From: VMDJ01 sp038144195
GTDB lineage: Bacteria > Pseudomonadota > Gammaproteobacteria > Chromatiales > Chromatiaceae
NCBI GenBank assembly: GCA_038144195.1
Contig: JAYQNH010000002.1
Location: forward strand, 62,001-126,000
Length of the DNA stretch: 64,000 bases
Reading direction: 5' to 3'
The position numbers were made by a program, and so were the translations under genes. The notes beneath the pieces were generated by a model. That model made no database searches. It worked only from the letters and a program-made list of their open reading frames with translations, and was not told where the DNA came from. Positions 30,371 to 39,316 of this stretch are shown here, piece by piece (the first letter of the stretch is position 1; each line of letters begins with the position of its first letter).

Positions 30371-30854
30371 TTAAATAGTTGCCACTTCTGCAACTTTTTG
30401 GGCTCTGACGAGAGGTGAAAAAATGCCCTTGATTGACACAAAAACGCAGCCATTTCCCAACGAAAATATTAGCCCGCCATTTATTCACAAGACCTGGCGC
30501 CTCATAAAGCGAAAGTTCAGGCAGATTGGATTGTCTCACCTGCTCTACCTCAACCTGCTCCGCATCGTGATAAACACGCAACACTGCATCGGGATCGGAT
30601 TCACGACCATCATCAAATGCGTAGGTCAGATTGATCAAGCTGGTGTATTTCGATTGCTCTAATACCGTCAGCTTCAGATGCGCCTGACCAGGAAGGTACG
30701 ATTCAAATTCACCTTTGTGTTCTGATAGCTCTGGGAAAAGGGTGAGTAAGGCTTGGTAGTTTTCTTCACACAAATCCAACAAGCGCCCCATCGTCGGCTC
30801 TCGATCAAGCGAACGAAGCAATGCGCCAGTCCAAGGATAAGGTGAAATAAACAT
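30371..30854 (-). CDS. yqiB: DUF1249 family protein (YqiB-like), C-terminal frameshift
   Basis: The pattern LLDLCEENYQALLTLFPELS, then HLKLTVLEQSKYTSLINLTY and VRVYHDAEQVEVEQV-like sequence, is DUF1249, a small cytosolic family of unknown function. Near 30420 a T-run shifts the frame, and the restored C terminus reads SPLVRAQKVAEVATI with TAA at 30371-30373. The start at 30854 lies only 17 bases past the trxA terminator. An ATG further in (MGRLLDLCE) is possible. Placed between trxA and the isc region. Confidence 0.8.
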
Positions 30855-30870
30855 ACAAAAAGCATAAACG

Positions 30871-30891
30871 AAAAAACCGGCTTTCGCCGGT
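30871..30891 (-). terminator. Intrinsic terminator after trxA
   Basis: On the minus strand ACCGGC-GAAA-GCCGGT followed by a T-run. Compact stem with a GAAA tetraloop, 24 bases after the trxA stop. Confidence 0.85.
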
Positions 30892-30915
30892 CTTCTCTGA
30901 ATCGATGTTTAGTGT

Positions 30916-31281
30916 TTAAGCACCTTGCTGTTCAGCAATCTGCTTACGCACCTCATCCATATCCAATTCACCTGCTTTGGTCACAAGCTCACGGAATTGA
31001 GCTTCTGGCAACGCACCTGCTTCGCTGTAGATGATCACGTTGTCACGGAAGATCATTAAGGTTGGGATAGAACGAATCTGAAAATTCGCTGCAATGCCCT
31101 GCTCGTCTTCGGTATTAACCTTAGCGAACACAACATCTGGAAAATCTTCTGACACTTTGTCATAAGTTGGTGCGAATGATTTACAAGGACCACACCATGG
31201 CGCCCAGAAATCGACAATAACAAACGCGTTATCGGTAATAGTTGCTTCAAAATTCGCTTCGTTTAGTTCTACTACAGCCAC
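30916..31281 (-). CDS. trxA: Thioredoxin
   Basis: Thiol-disulfide oxidoreductase. The active site WAPWCGPCKSFAPTYDKVSE and the cis-proline segment IRSIPTLMIF are typical. Intact at 121 residues; the last 12 or so residues (VRKQIAEQQGA) extend beyond E. coli Trx. It is flanked by terminators on both sides and so is probably transcribed alone. Confidence 0.93.
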   Translation of the reverse strand: MAVVELNEANFEATITDNAFVIVDFWAPWCGPCKSFAPTYDKVSEDFPDVVFAKVNTEDEQGIAANFQIRSIPTLMIFRDNVIIYSEAGALPEAQFRELVTKAGELDMDEVRKQIAEQQGA

Positions 31282-31347
31282 AGAGGGCCTCCATACTTCG
31301 CATTAAATTAAGGCGACATGATAGCAGGACACCCCATATTCATAAAC

Positions 31348-31374
31348 AAAAAAGCCCGGCAAAAGCCGGGCTTT
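31348..31374 (-). terminator. Intrinsic terminator after adk
   Basis: On the minus strand AGCCCGGC-TTTT-GCCGGGCT followed by TTTTT. Perfect 8-bp GC-rich stem, 15 bases after the adk stop. Confidence 0.88.
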
Positions 31375-31388
31375 CTAGCATTTAGCGA

Positions 31389-32030
31389 TTATACGCCAAG
31401 CTCTTTTTTGATCACATCAACAACATTCGATGAATTGGTTGAATCTGCATCAAGCAAGTTACCTTCGTTACGGTAGTACTCAACTAATGGAGCGGTTTGC
31501 TCATTGAATACATCTAAACGCTTTGAAATCGCTTCTTCAGTTTCGTCGTCACGCTGAACAACATCACCGCCACACTTGTCACACACACCTTCTTGTTTAG
31601 GTGGGTTACTGCGTACATTGTAAATCTCACCACAATCAACACAGGTACGACGCGTAGTAAGACGATTCAAAATCTCTTCACGTGGTACAACCAAGTTAAC
31701 AACTGCGTCCAACTTGATACCCATGTTCTCAAGCAAGCCTTTCAAAGCATCCGCTTGTGGAATGGTGCGAGGGAAACCGTCCAACAAGAAACCTGCTTTA
31801 CAGTCGTCTTCTTTCAAACGCTCGCCCATGATGCCCATGATCAAATCATCAGAAACAAGCTCACCTGCTTTCATTGCCGCTTCAGCTTTTTTGCCAAGCT
31901 CGGTGCCTGCTTTAACAGCTGCACGCAAAATATCGCCAGTTGAGATCTGAACCGATCCATCCGTTTCAGTTAATAGTTTTGCAACGGTGCCTTTACCTGC
32001 GCCAGGCGCACCTAACAGAATGAGTTTCAT
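31389..32030 (-). CDS. adk: Adenylate kinase with a four-cysteine (zinc-type) lid
   Basis: Interconverts AMP, ADP and ATP. The P-loop GAPGAGKGT is at the N terminus, and DGFPRTIPQADAL is the conserved core. The LID domain reads RRTCVDCGEIYNV and then GVCDKCGGDVVQR, giving CxxC...CxxC, the arrangement that binds zinc in many Gram-positive adenylate kinases. The E. coli lid has no such cysteines. Intact at 213 residues. Confidence 0.96.
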   Translation of the reverse strand: MKLILLGAPGAGKGTVAKLLTETDGSVQISTGDILRAAVKAGTELGKKAEAAMKAGELVSDDLIMGIMGERLKEDDCKAGFLLDGFPRTIPQADALKGLLENMGIKLDAVVNLVVPREEILNRLTTRRTCVDCGEIYNVRSNPPKQEGVCDKCGGDVVQRDDETEEAISKRLDVFNEQTAPLVEYYRNEGNLLDADSTNSSNVVDVIKKELGV

Positions 32031-32091
32031 ACTTCCTCTCTTATACTTCTTTGATGCCGTTCGTTATCTAAGGGTCGACGGCTGTATAAGA

Positions 32092-33846
32092 TTATCTAGG
32101 AAAACTTATTGATCTGCGATAAGGATAAACGTCGAGAGACTTTCCGCGCGCCGCAATCTCTTGAAGATCACACCAAGTTGATGCCTCAGCCAAGCCGCCA
32201 TGTTCTTCACGAAACAATTTTCGCCACGCCGGATTGTTCATCAAAAACGTCATAAACTCTTCTGGGAACACGTCATTTTCGGCAATGCTGTACCACGGCT
32301 CGGATGCCATCTCTTGTTCTGGCGTCATCGCTTCAGGAAATTCACGGAAGCGACACTCATTAATAGGGACTATCTCGTCATAATCATAAAAAATAACGCG
32401 GCCGTGTCTTGTGACCCCGAAATTCTTCAAAAGCAGGTCCCCGGGGAAGATTCCTGAGGCCGCAATCTCTCTTAATGCATTGCCATATTCGCGCATCGCG
32501 AGACGTTGTTTCTCTTCATCCACTTGCTCGAGATACAAGTTCAATGGATTCAAGCGACGTTCTATATATAAGTGCGAGATAATCAGGCGATCATTTTCAA
32601 TCGTGACTTTATTCGCCGCTTCATTCTTGAGCTCTTCGAGCAACTCAGGATCAAAACGATCTAAAGGAAAGGCAGCATGTGAGAACTCCCATGTATCTGC
32701 CATGCGACCTACACGATCACGTCGTTTAATAAAACGATTCTTCTCGATAACTTCTCGCTCGGTCACTTTTTTTGCACTACCAAAGTTATCTCGGATGACT
32801 TTGAACACATAAGGATAGGACGGCAGGTTAAACACCAACATCACCATGCCTTTAATACCCGGTGCTATCTGGAAGCGATCACTTGAGTTACGCAAATGAT
32901 CTAAGAAGTCACGATAGAACTCTGCTTTACCCTGTTTGTGAAAACCAATAGAGGTATACAAATCTGCTGATGATTTGCCCGGCAAAATACTGCGTAAAAA
33001 GCGCACCACCGATGAAGGCACTTCACAATCCGCCATGAAATAGGTTCGCGCAAACGAGAAGATGTTCGTCACATCATTTTGCTCACTCACCACAGCATCG
33101 ATAAAGATCTCACCTTTACGATTACGCAATAGCGGCAAGATAAACGGCTGCACTTCAACACCATTCAATGCACGACCAATAATATAAGCAGCTTTGTTTC
33201 GATAGAAAACAGTATTGAGCACTTGGATCTGAAAGTGCTTTGCCACGTACCCCGATGCGTTCTTAAAGTTTTTCGCAAATGAAATAAGGTGCTTCAAATC
33301 ACGACGCTTATCTTCAAAAGGCACGCCTAAATCAATGCTATCGAGCAAGCGACTAAAACTTAATCGCCAACCATCTTGCGTTGGGTAAAAGCTTCTAAAG
33401 GGCGGATGTTCACCATCGATACGCTCTGTTGAAACTGAAGGACGTACGAATATATTGGCGTTGTGATAGAAGGCGCGCTCAAACAATCCAACAAAACACG
33501 AGTTATAGAACGTCTCTGCAAGCTCTGGTTGCAGATGATCGTAGAGCATAGCAAGATATTGAAACTTTACTTCTTGCAGCAAAGCCTGATCAGGCGCTTC
33601 TAAATCAAACCGTTCGCGCAGATCAGCAATCGCTTCTTTAACACGCATGTCATACAAGCTGATTCGATCACTGGTGTTATGAGTTGCCGCATTCCAATCA
33701 CCATCTATGTAGTGTTGCCGAGCCGCCTGGGTATGTTCGCGAAAGATGCGGAAGTGACGATTGAAAGCCATCAACACAGCATGCGCAATTTCACGCGCTG
33801 TTTGATAACGCTCTGGATCAAAAGATGAAGGTGCTCCGCTACTCAC
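32092..33846 (-). CDS. aceK: Isocitrate dehydrogenase kinase/phosphatase
   Basis: Phosphorylates isocitrate dehydrogenase to send isocitrate into the glyoxylate shunt, and also dephosphorylates it. The kinase-like core is clear (PGIKGMVMLVFNLPSYPYVF, then FGVTRHGRVIFYDYDEI). The frame is open back to 33927, but that extension crosses the aceA terminator. GTG at 33846 is the first start codon after the T-run, and it lies just before the family-like AREIAHAVLMAF; I prefer it. The next ATG would cut into conserved sequence. Intact, about 584 residues from this start (E. coli 578). It lies downstream of aceA, as in E. coli. Confidence 0.93.
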   Translation of the reverse strand: MSSGAPSSFDPERYQTAREIAHAVLMAFNRHFRIFREHTQAARQHYIDGDWNAATHNTSDRISLYDMRVKEAIADLRERFDLEAPDQALLQEVKFQYLAMLYDHLQPELAETFYNSCFVGLFERAFYHNANIFVRPSVSTERIDGEHPPFRSFYPTQDGWRLSFSRLLDSIDLGVPFEDKRRDLKHLISFAKNFKNASGYVAKHFQIQVLNTVFYRNKAAYIIGRALNGVEVQPFILPLLRNRKGEIFIDAVVSEQNDVTNIFSFARTYFMADCEVPSSVVRFLRSILPGKSSADLYTSIGFHKQGKAEFYRDFLDHLRNSSDRFQIAPGIKGMVMLVFNLPSYPYVFKVIRDNFGSAKKVTEREVIEKNRFIKRRDRVGRMADTWEFSHAAFPLDRFDPELLEELKNEAANKVTIENDRLIISHLYIERRLNPLNLYLEQVDEEKQRLAMREYGNALREIAASGIFPGDLLLKNFGVTRHGRVIFYDYDEIVPINECRFREFPEAMTPEQEMASEPWYSIAENDVFPEEFMTFLMNNPAWRKLFREEHGGLAEASTWCDLQEIAARGKSLDVYPYRRSISFPR

Positions 33847-33862
33847 CCCATCATTATCCGAT

Positions 33863-33898
33863 AAAAAAACCGGTCCGCCACCTAAGTGACGAACCGGT
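33863..33898 (-). terminator. Strong terminator or attenuator between aceA and aceK
   Basis: On the minus strand a 13-bp stem (ACCGGTTCGTCAC, loop TTAG, GTGGCGGACCGGT, with two G-T pairs) followed by seven T. It lies about 50 bases after the aceA stop and 16 bases ahead of the preferred aceK start. Confidence 0.88.
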
Positions 33899-33948
33899 GC
33901 TAATTTCCAAGAGTTCAAACTCATCAAAAGAACACTTGGAGAGGAGGC

Positions 33949-35256
33949 TTAGAACTGCTCTTCTTCGGTTGAACCGGTCAGTGCAGTTACAGAAGAAGCG
34001 CCACCTTGGATAACGGTTGTTACGTCATCGAAATAACCTGCGCCAACTTCCTGCTGGTGAGATACGAAGGTGTAACCCTCTTCACGTGCAGCAAACTCAG
34101 GCTGTTGAACCATCTCAGTGTAGTGCTTCATGCCTTCGCCTTGAGCGTATGCATGTGCAAACTGGAAGGTGTTGTACCAGTTGACGTGGATACCCGCCAA
34201 AGTGATGAACTGGTACTTGTAGCCTAATGCAGACAAGTCATCCTGGAAGCTTGCGATTTGAGAATCTGACAAGTTCTTCTTCCAGTTGAACGAAGGTGAA
34301 CAGTTGTATGACAACAACTGACCTGGATTCTCAGCCAATACTGCTTGTGCGAATTCGCGAGCGAAACCGATATCTGGGGTACCAGTTTCACACCAAACCA
34401 AGTCAGCATATGGTGCATATGCAACACCACGACTGATTGCTTGCTCAAGACCGTTCTTAACACGGTAGAAACCTTCAGCAGTGCGCTCACCAGTACAGAA
34501 TGGCTTGTCGTTCTCATCAACGTCAGAGGTCAACAAGTTCGCCGCTTCTGCGTCAGTACGTGCCAGTACGATGGTAGGAACACCCATCACGTCAGCTGCC
34601 AAACGAGCTGAGATCAGTTTTTGAACCGCTTCAGAGGTAGGGACCAATACCTTACCACCCATGTGACCACACTTCTTAACCGCTGCTAGCTGGTCTTCGA
34701 AGTGAACGCCTGCAGCACCTGCAGTGATCATGTTCTTCATTAGTTCGTATGCATTCAATACACCACCGAAGCCCGCTTCTGCGTCAGCAACGATTGGGAG
34801 GAAGTAATCAACGAACTCTTTATCTTCTGGGTTAACGCCTTTAGACCACTGAATCTCGTCAGCACGCTTGAAGGTGTTGTTGATACGACGAACCATGGTT
34901 GGAACTGAATCGTATGCGTACAAAGACTGGTCTGGGTACATGGTTTCAGAGGTGTTACCATCTGCTGCAACCTGCCAACCTGACAAGTAAACCGCTTCCA
35001 AACCCGCTTTCGCTTGTTGCATCGCTTGACCAGCAGTAATCGCTCCAAATGCGTTTACGTAGCCTTTCTTAGCGCCACCGTTGATCTTGTCCCACAGCTT
35101 TTCAGCGCCCATTTTTGCCAGAGTCAGCTCAGGCTGCACAGAGCCACGCAGACGCACAACGTCTTCTGCTGAATAACCGCGCTTAACATTTGCCCAACGA
35201 GGATTTTCAGCCCAGTCTTTTTTCAGCGCTGAAATTTGTTCTTCTCTAGTTGCCAT
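33949..35256 (-). CDS. aceA: Isocitrate lyase
   Basis: Cleaves isocitrate to glyoxylate and succinate, the first step of the glyoxylate shunt. The signature KKCGHMGGKVLVPTSEAVQK contains the catalytic cysteine. Also seen are FVDYFLPIVADAEAGFGG and SYNCSPSFNWKKNL. The start MATREEQIS at 35256 is chosen because GGGAG precedes it; the ATG-less extension to 35268 is less likely. Intact at 435 residues. A LysR regulator is divergent from it. Confidence 0.97.
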   Translation of the reverse strand: MATREEQISALKKDWAENPRWANVKRGYSAEDVVRLRGSVQPELTLAKMGAEKLWDKINGGAKKGYVNAFGAITAGQAMQQAKAGLEAVYLSGWQVAADGNTSETMYPDQSLYAYDSVPTMVRRINNTFKRADEIQWSKGVNPEDKEFVDYFLPIVADAEAGFGGVLNAYELMKNMITAGAAGVHFEDQLAAVKKCGHMGGKVLVPTSEAVQKLISARLAADVMGVPTIVLARTDAEAANLLTSDVDENDKPFCTGERTAEGFYRVKNGLEQAISRGVAYAPYADLVWCETGTPDIGFAREFAQAVLAENPGQLLSYNCSPSFNWKKNLSDSQIASFQDDLSALGYKYQFITLAGIHVNWYNTFQFAHAYAQGEGMKHYTEMVQQPEFAAREEGYTFVSHQQEVGAGYFDDVTTVIQGGASSVTALTGSTEEEQF

Positions 35257-35263
35257 GGTGTCT

Positions 35264-35397
35264 CCCAATAATTTAAGTGCGTGTGGTTTAAGACAAACTT
35301 GGTGTAAACTTTTTTCACACGGGTTTGATTTTGTGTGTGCAGATTGCCATCAAGCGCTCGAAAATCCAAAACAATTGTTTTAATTTAAATTATTGGG
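35264..35397. promoter_or_regulatory. aceA/lysR divergent control region with a 13-bp inverted repeat
   Basis: CCCAATAATTTAA at 35264-35276 and its exact reverse complement TTAAATTATTGGG at 35385-35397 frame 108 bases. The aceA-side copy includes the aceA ribosome binding site. Inside lies a perfect 14-base palindrome, AAAACAATTGTTTT, at 35368-35381. The middle also holds CACAC/GTGTG runs. No sigma70 boxes are clear enough to call. Confidence 0.6.
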
Positions 35398-35452
35398 TTG
35401 GTTAATAAAAACAAAAAAAAACAATAGTTACGACACCAAAGGACAATTATCA

Positions 35453-36427
35453 ATGACTACTAAGCTGAAAACACCGTATTACAAACAGAACCGTCTTAAG
35501 CAACTTCGTGCCTTTTGTCACGCAGCACAAAGTGGCAGCATCACCGAAGCGGCTGAAATGTTGTTTCTGAGTCAACCTTCTGTGACGTTGCAAATACAAG
35601 CGCTAGAGCGAGAAATGGAGATCACTGTTTTTGAACGTCGTGGTCCAAAGATCAGCCTAACGCCTGAAGGTGAAGTGCTTTATCAGCTTGCCAGTCCTTT
35701 AGTTGAAGGCATTGACCGTCTCGGTGAATCATTTGCAGCGCATATGGGTGATCTTCAGCGTGGTGAGCTCAATATTGCGGCGGGCGAATCGACGATATTG
35801 TATGTACTTCCAGATACTACAAAAGCATTCTCGGACGAATATCCAGGCATCAGCATGAAACTGCACAATGTGACTGGTCGTGACGGGCTCTCAATGATCC
35901 GCTCAGATCAGTGTGACTTTGCTGTGGGCTCGATGATCGATATTCCAGATGACATCCGCTACGAGCCGATTGTTACTTACTACCCTGCGCTGATCTGCTC
36001 TAAAGATCACCCATTGGCGAAGAAGCGTGAGATCACGCTCGAAGAGATCTCACAACACGGTTTAATCTTGCCACCACGCCATTTATCAACCTGGCGCATT
36101 GTTGAAAATGTATTTGAGCAAAACAGTCTTAAGCTAAATGTTTCATTGGAAGCAGGCGGCTGGGAAGTCATTAAAAAGTACGTAAAGATGAACATGGGCA
36201 TCTCCATCGTGACCGACATCTGTTTGATGGGTGATGACGATCTCTGTGCGATCCCGCTGGGCAACCTATTCCCAACACGTAGTTACGGTATCGTTTCTCG
36301 TCGCGGCAAGTTCTTATCACCTGCAGCGGTTCGCTACATCGATATGTTGCGCGAGTTCTACGAAGGTCGAGATCCATCTGACGTTAGCGTTTGTGCATCG
36401 TGTAAGGATCGCCGCGTCGTTCGTTAA
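35453..36427 (+). CDS. LysR-family transcriptional regulator, divergent from aceA
   Basis: The N-terminal winged helix reads LKQLRAFCHAAQSGSITEAA and then LFLSQPSVTLQIQALEREM. The co-inducer domain follows from about residue 95 (LNIAAGESTILYVLPDTTKA). The C terminus carries a short cysteine pair (CASCKDRR) that I do not link to a known function. The start is ATG 35453 after AAAGGACAA; an open extension upstream has no ribosome binding site. Intact, about 324 residues. Position beside aceA suggests control of the glyoxylate shunt, an inference only. It is 3 bases from the end of the converging rraA. Confidence 0.88.
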   Translation: MTTKLKTPYYKQNRLKQLRAFCHAAQSGSITEAAEMLFLSQPSVTLQIQALEREMEITVFERRGPKISLTPEGEVLYQLASPLVEGIDRLGESFAAHMGDLQRGELNIAAGESTILYVLPDTTKAFSDEYPGISMKLHNVTGRDGLSMIRSDQCDFAVGSMIDIPDDIRYEPIVTYYPALICSKDHPLAKKREITLEEISQHGLILPPRHLSTWRIVENVFEQNSLKLNVSLEAGGWEVIKKYVKMNMGISIVTDICLMGDDDLCAIPLGNLFPTRSYGIVSRRGKFLSPAAVRYIDMLREFYEGRDPSDVSVCASCKDRRVVR

Positions 36428-36430
36428 GCT

Positions 36431-36910
36431 TTACTGGCGCACGACGAGAATGCCGTCTTCGTCGGCATAGATCATGTCGCCTGGTGCAACAACGGCACCA
36501 CAACAGGCAATCGTTACCTCGGTATCACCCTGTCCACCTTTCACGCTTTTCTGCGGATGGGTGCCGCGCGCTTTAACGCCTAATGGTAATTTGAGTAAAG
36601 CGGCTGAATCACGCACACAGCCGTGTACGACAATCCCTGCCCAACCGTTTTTCACGGCTAAATCACCTAGCATGTCACCCAGCAATGCGCACTGAGTAGA
36701 ACCACCGCCATTCACAAAAAGCACCCGACCATTCCCCGGGGTTTCTAACATTTCACGCACCTTGCTGTTGTCATCGTGACAACGCACAGTGGCAGCAGGG
36801 CCAGAAAACGCGACATTGCCGCCGTAGTTATTCCAATGTGGCGCTAATACTTGTGCGTCTTTACCTAGCTCGTCAGATAGATCTGCGGTTGCAATTACCT
36901 TTTCAGTCAT
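36431..36910 (-). CDS. rraA: RraA-family protein
   Basis: RraA inhibits RNase E in E. coli; relatives are 4-hydroxy-4-methyl-2-oxoglutarate aldolases or oxaloacetate decarboxylases. Core motifs here are VNGGGSTQCALLGDMLGDLA and GIVVHGCVRDSAALLKLPLG, with the Arg-Asp pair used by the aldolases. RGTHPQKSVKGGQGD and APGDMIYADEDGI follow. Intact at 159 residues. Sequence does not decide between regulator and enzyme. It is divergent from glcB. Confidence 0.85.
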   Translation of the reverse strand: MTEKVIATADLSDELGKDAQVLAPHWNNYGGNVAFSGPAATVRCHDDNSKVREMLETPGNGRVLFVNGGGSTQCALLGDMLGDLAVKNGWAGIVVHGCVRDSAALLKLPLGVKARGTHPQKSVKGGQGDTEVTIACCGAVVAPGDMIYADEDGILVVRQ

Positions 36911-36962
36911 TGGTCTAAATCTCTCGATGATGGTGATGTACTAAGCATAAAGCAGCGATCAA

Positions 36963-36991
36963 GACATACGCGCAACATTGAAAAATATAAT
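36963..36991 (+). promoter_or_regulatory. Possible glcB promoter
   Basis: A perfect TATAAT at 36986-36991 lies 64 bases before the glcB ATG. The -35 region is poor: GACATA at 17 bases, or AAGACA at 19 bases. Activator dependence would fit. Confidence 0.4.
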
Positions 36992-37055
36992 GCGAAAACG
37001 CTTCACATACTCATTAGTCTGCAGTGGTTAATTTCATTTGCAGAAAGGGTTTCGC

Positions 37056-39265
37056 ATGAGCATCTCAACACACTATATAGACGTTGCTGGCATTAAAATC
37101 GAGAAAGGTCTACACGACTTCCTCGTCAACGATGCACTGCCTGGCACTGGCATTGATGCTGCAGCCTTTTTCGATTCGATGGCAAAACTCTTTGCTGAAT
37201 TTGCACCTAAGAATCGTGCCTTGTTGCAAAAACGTGCTCAATTACAACATCAAATCGATGAGTGGCATCAGTCAAATGACTACACCGTCCGAAAGCTATA
37301 AGGCTTTCTTAAAAGAGATTGGTTATTTAGTTGATGAAGTGGCTGACTTCTCTATCAGCACTAAAAACGTTGATGCTGAAATCGCAACAACCGCTGCTCC
37401 TCAACTTGTTGTACCGGTGAATAACGCTCGCTATGCATTGAATGCAGCTAACGCACGCTGGGGCTCTGTGTATGACGCCGTGTACGGTTCTGACATGCTG
37501 CCGGAAGCACCTGCAAGCGGTAAAAGCTTAGATGAAAAACGTGCTGCAGCTGTTGTGGCTTACACCAATGATCTTCTGAAAACCTTCTGCCCACTCGCGA
37601 ATGGCGAAGACTATGCCGACATCACTGGCTTTAGCATTCAATAAAGGCACGTTAATCATTGCGACAAGTGCTGGTGACACCACATTGAGCGATAACAATC
37701 AGTTCGCCGGTTATCAGGGTGATGAAAACAATCCATCACTGGTGCTGCTCGTACAAAACGGACGTTACATCGAGTTACACATCAATCGTGACCATCCTAT
37801 CGGCAAAAACAGTGCCTCTGGCGTTTGTGATGTCATCTTTGAATCTGCCGCGACTGTTATCCAAGACTGTGAAGACTCTGTAGCTGCAGTTGACGGTGAA
37901 GATAAAACCTTGGTTTACCGTAACTGGCTAGGATTAATGAAAGGTGATTTGAGCACGGAAGTTAAGAAAGGCGACAAATGCTTCACCCGCACATTGAATG
38001 AGGATCGTGAGTACATCGGTAAAGATGGCTCTTTATTATCCTTACCCGGTCGTGCGCTTATCTTAGTGCGTAATGTGGGTCACTTGATGACAACCCCTGC
38101 GGTTCTCGATGCCAATGGCGATCAAGTTTTCGAAGGTCAACTCGATGCACTTATCACCAGCATGATTGCGATGCATGATCTTCAAGGTAATGGTCAAATA
38201 AAAACAGCCGCGAAGGTTCGGTTTATATCGTTAAGCCAAAAATGCATGGCCCAGAAGAAGTGGCTTTTGCTGTTGAACTATTCGGTAAGGTTGAAGATGC
38301 ACTTGGCCTTGATCGCAACACTCTGAAAATTGGTTTGATGGATGAGGAGAAGCGGACCACAGTTAACCTTAAAGCATGTATTCATGCTGCGCGTGAGCGT
38401 TTGATCTTCATCAATACCGGCTTCCTCGATCGCACTGGCGATGAAATCCATACCGCAATGATGGCAGGCCCAGTGGTTCGTAAAGCTGAGATGAAAACCC
38501 AAGCCTGGATCAAAGCTTACGAAGACTGGAACGTAGATATCGGTCTAGCTTGCGGCCTAAGCGGCAAAGCACAGATCGGTAAAGGCATGTGGGCGATGCC
38601 AGACGAAATGGCTGCCATGGTTGAGCAAAAAGTTGCGCATCCTAAAACTGGTGCAAACTGTGCTTGGGTGCCCTCGCCAACCGCTGCAACCTTACACGCC
38701 ATTCATTACCACCAGGTTGATGTCTGGGCTGAGCAAGAGAAAGTAAAGCAACGCGGTCTTGCCTCACTGGATGATCTTCTCACCCTGCCTTTGGCAACTG
38801 GCACCTATTCGGCTGAAGAGATTCAGCAAGAACTCGACAACAACTGTCAGGGTATCTTGGGCTACGTTGTTCGTTGGATTGATCAAGGTGTGGGCTGCTC
38901 AAAAGTACCTGATATCTCAGACACCGGTTTGATGGAAGACCGCGCAACATTGCGTATATCAAGCCAGCACATTGCTAACTGGCTTTATCACGGATGGGTT
39001 AACGAGAAGCAAATCATCGAAGCTATGCGCCGCATGGCCAAAGTTGTCGATGGTCAGAACGCGAATGACCCGACATACACCCCGATCGCACCGACTTATC
39101 AGGGCTACGCCTTCGAAAGCTCAAAGCAATTGGTTTTCCGTGGTCGCGATGTACGTAGTGGTTACACCGAGCCTGTACTCCATAGAAGCGATGCGCCTTA
39201 AGGAAGCCTTAAAGAACATGGCATTCAATGACTTAGTTCAAGCGCCGGTGATGAGATTCTTTTGA
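37056..39265 (+). CDS. glcB: Malate synthase G, four frameshifts
   Basis: Condenses glyoxylate and acetyl-CoA to malate, the second glyoxylate-shunt step. The start MSISTHYIDVAGIKI follows GAAAGGG, which sets it at 37056. Segments match the single-chain G isoform: LNAANARWGSVYDAVYGSD, FESAATVIQDCEDSVAAVDG, VKPKMHGPEEVAFAVELF-like sequence and LMEDRATLRISSQHIANWL. The frame changes near 37290, 37630, 38235 and 39170; after each, family sequence resumes. The end is MRLKEALKNMAFNDL to 39265. About 730 residues joined. aceA and aceK lie close by, so both shunt enzymes are clustered. Confidence 0.94.
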
Positions 39266-39298
39266 TTTACACTTCATTTCACTCACTTTATCGAAAAG

Positions 39299-39316
39299 CC
39301 GGCTAACGCCGGTTTT
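39299..39316. terminator. Terminator after glcB
   Basis: CCGGC-TAAC-GCCGG followed by TTTTC on the plus strand and preceded by AAAAG. It can serve glcB, and it also overlaps the extreme 3' end of the converging htpG reading. Confidence 0.65.

Noticed and set aside
33847..33927. Longer aceK start at 33927
   Set aside because: The extra residues are encoded by the aceA terminator stem and T-run and have no counterpart in the family.
35393..35452. Upstream extension of the LysR frame to a TTG at 35393
   Set aside because: The added 20 residues are low complexity, lack a ribosome binding site and run through the inverted repeat; ATG 35453 has AAAGGACAA.
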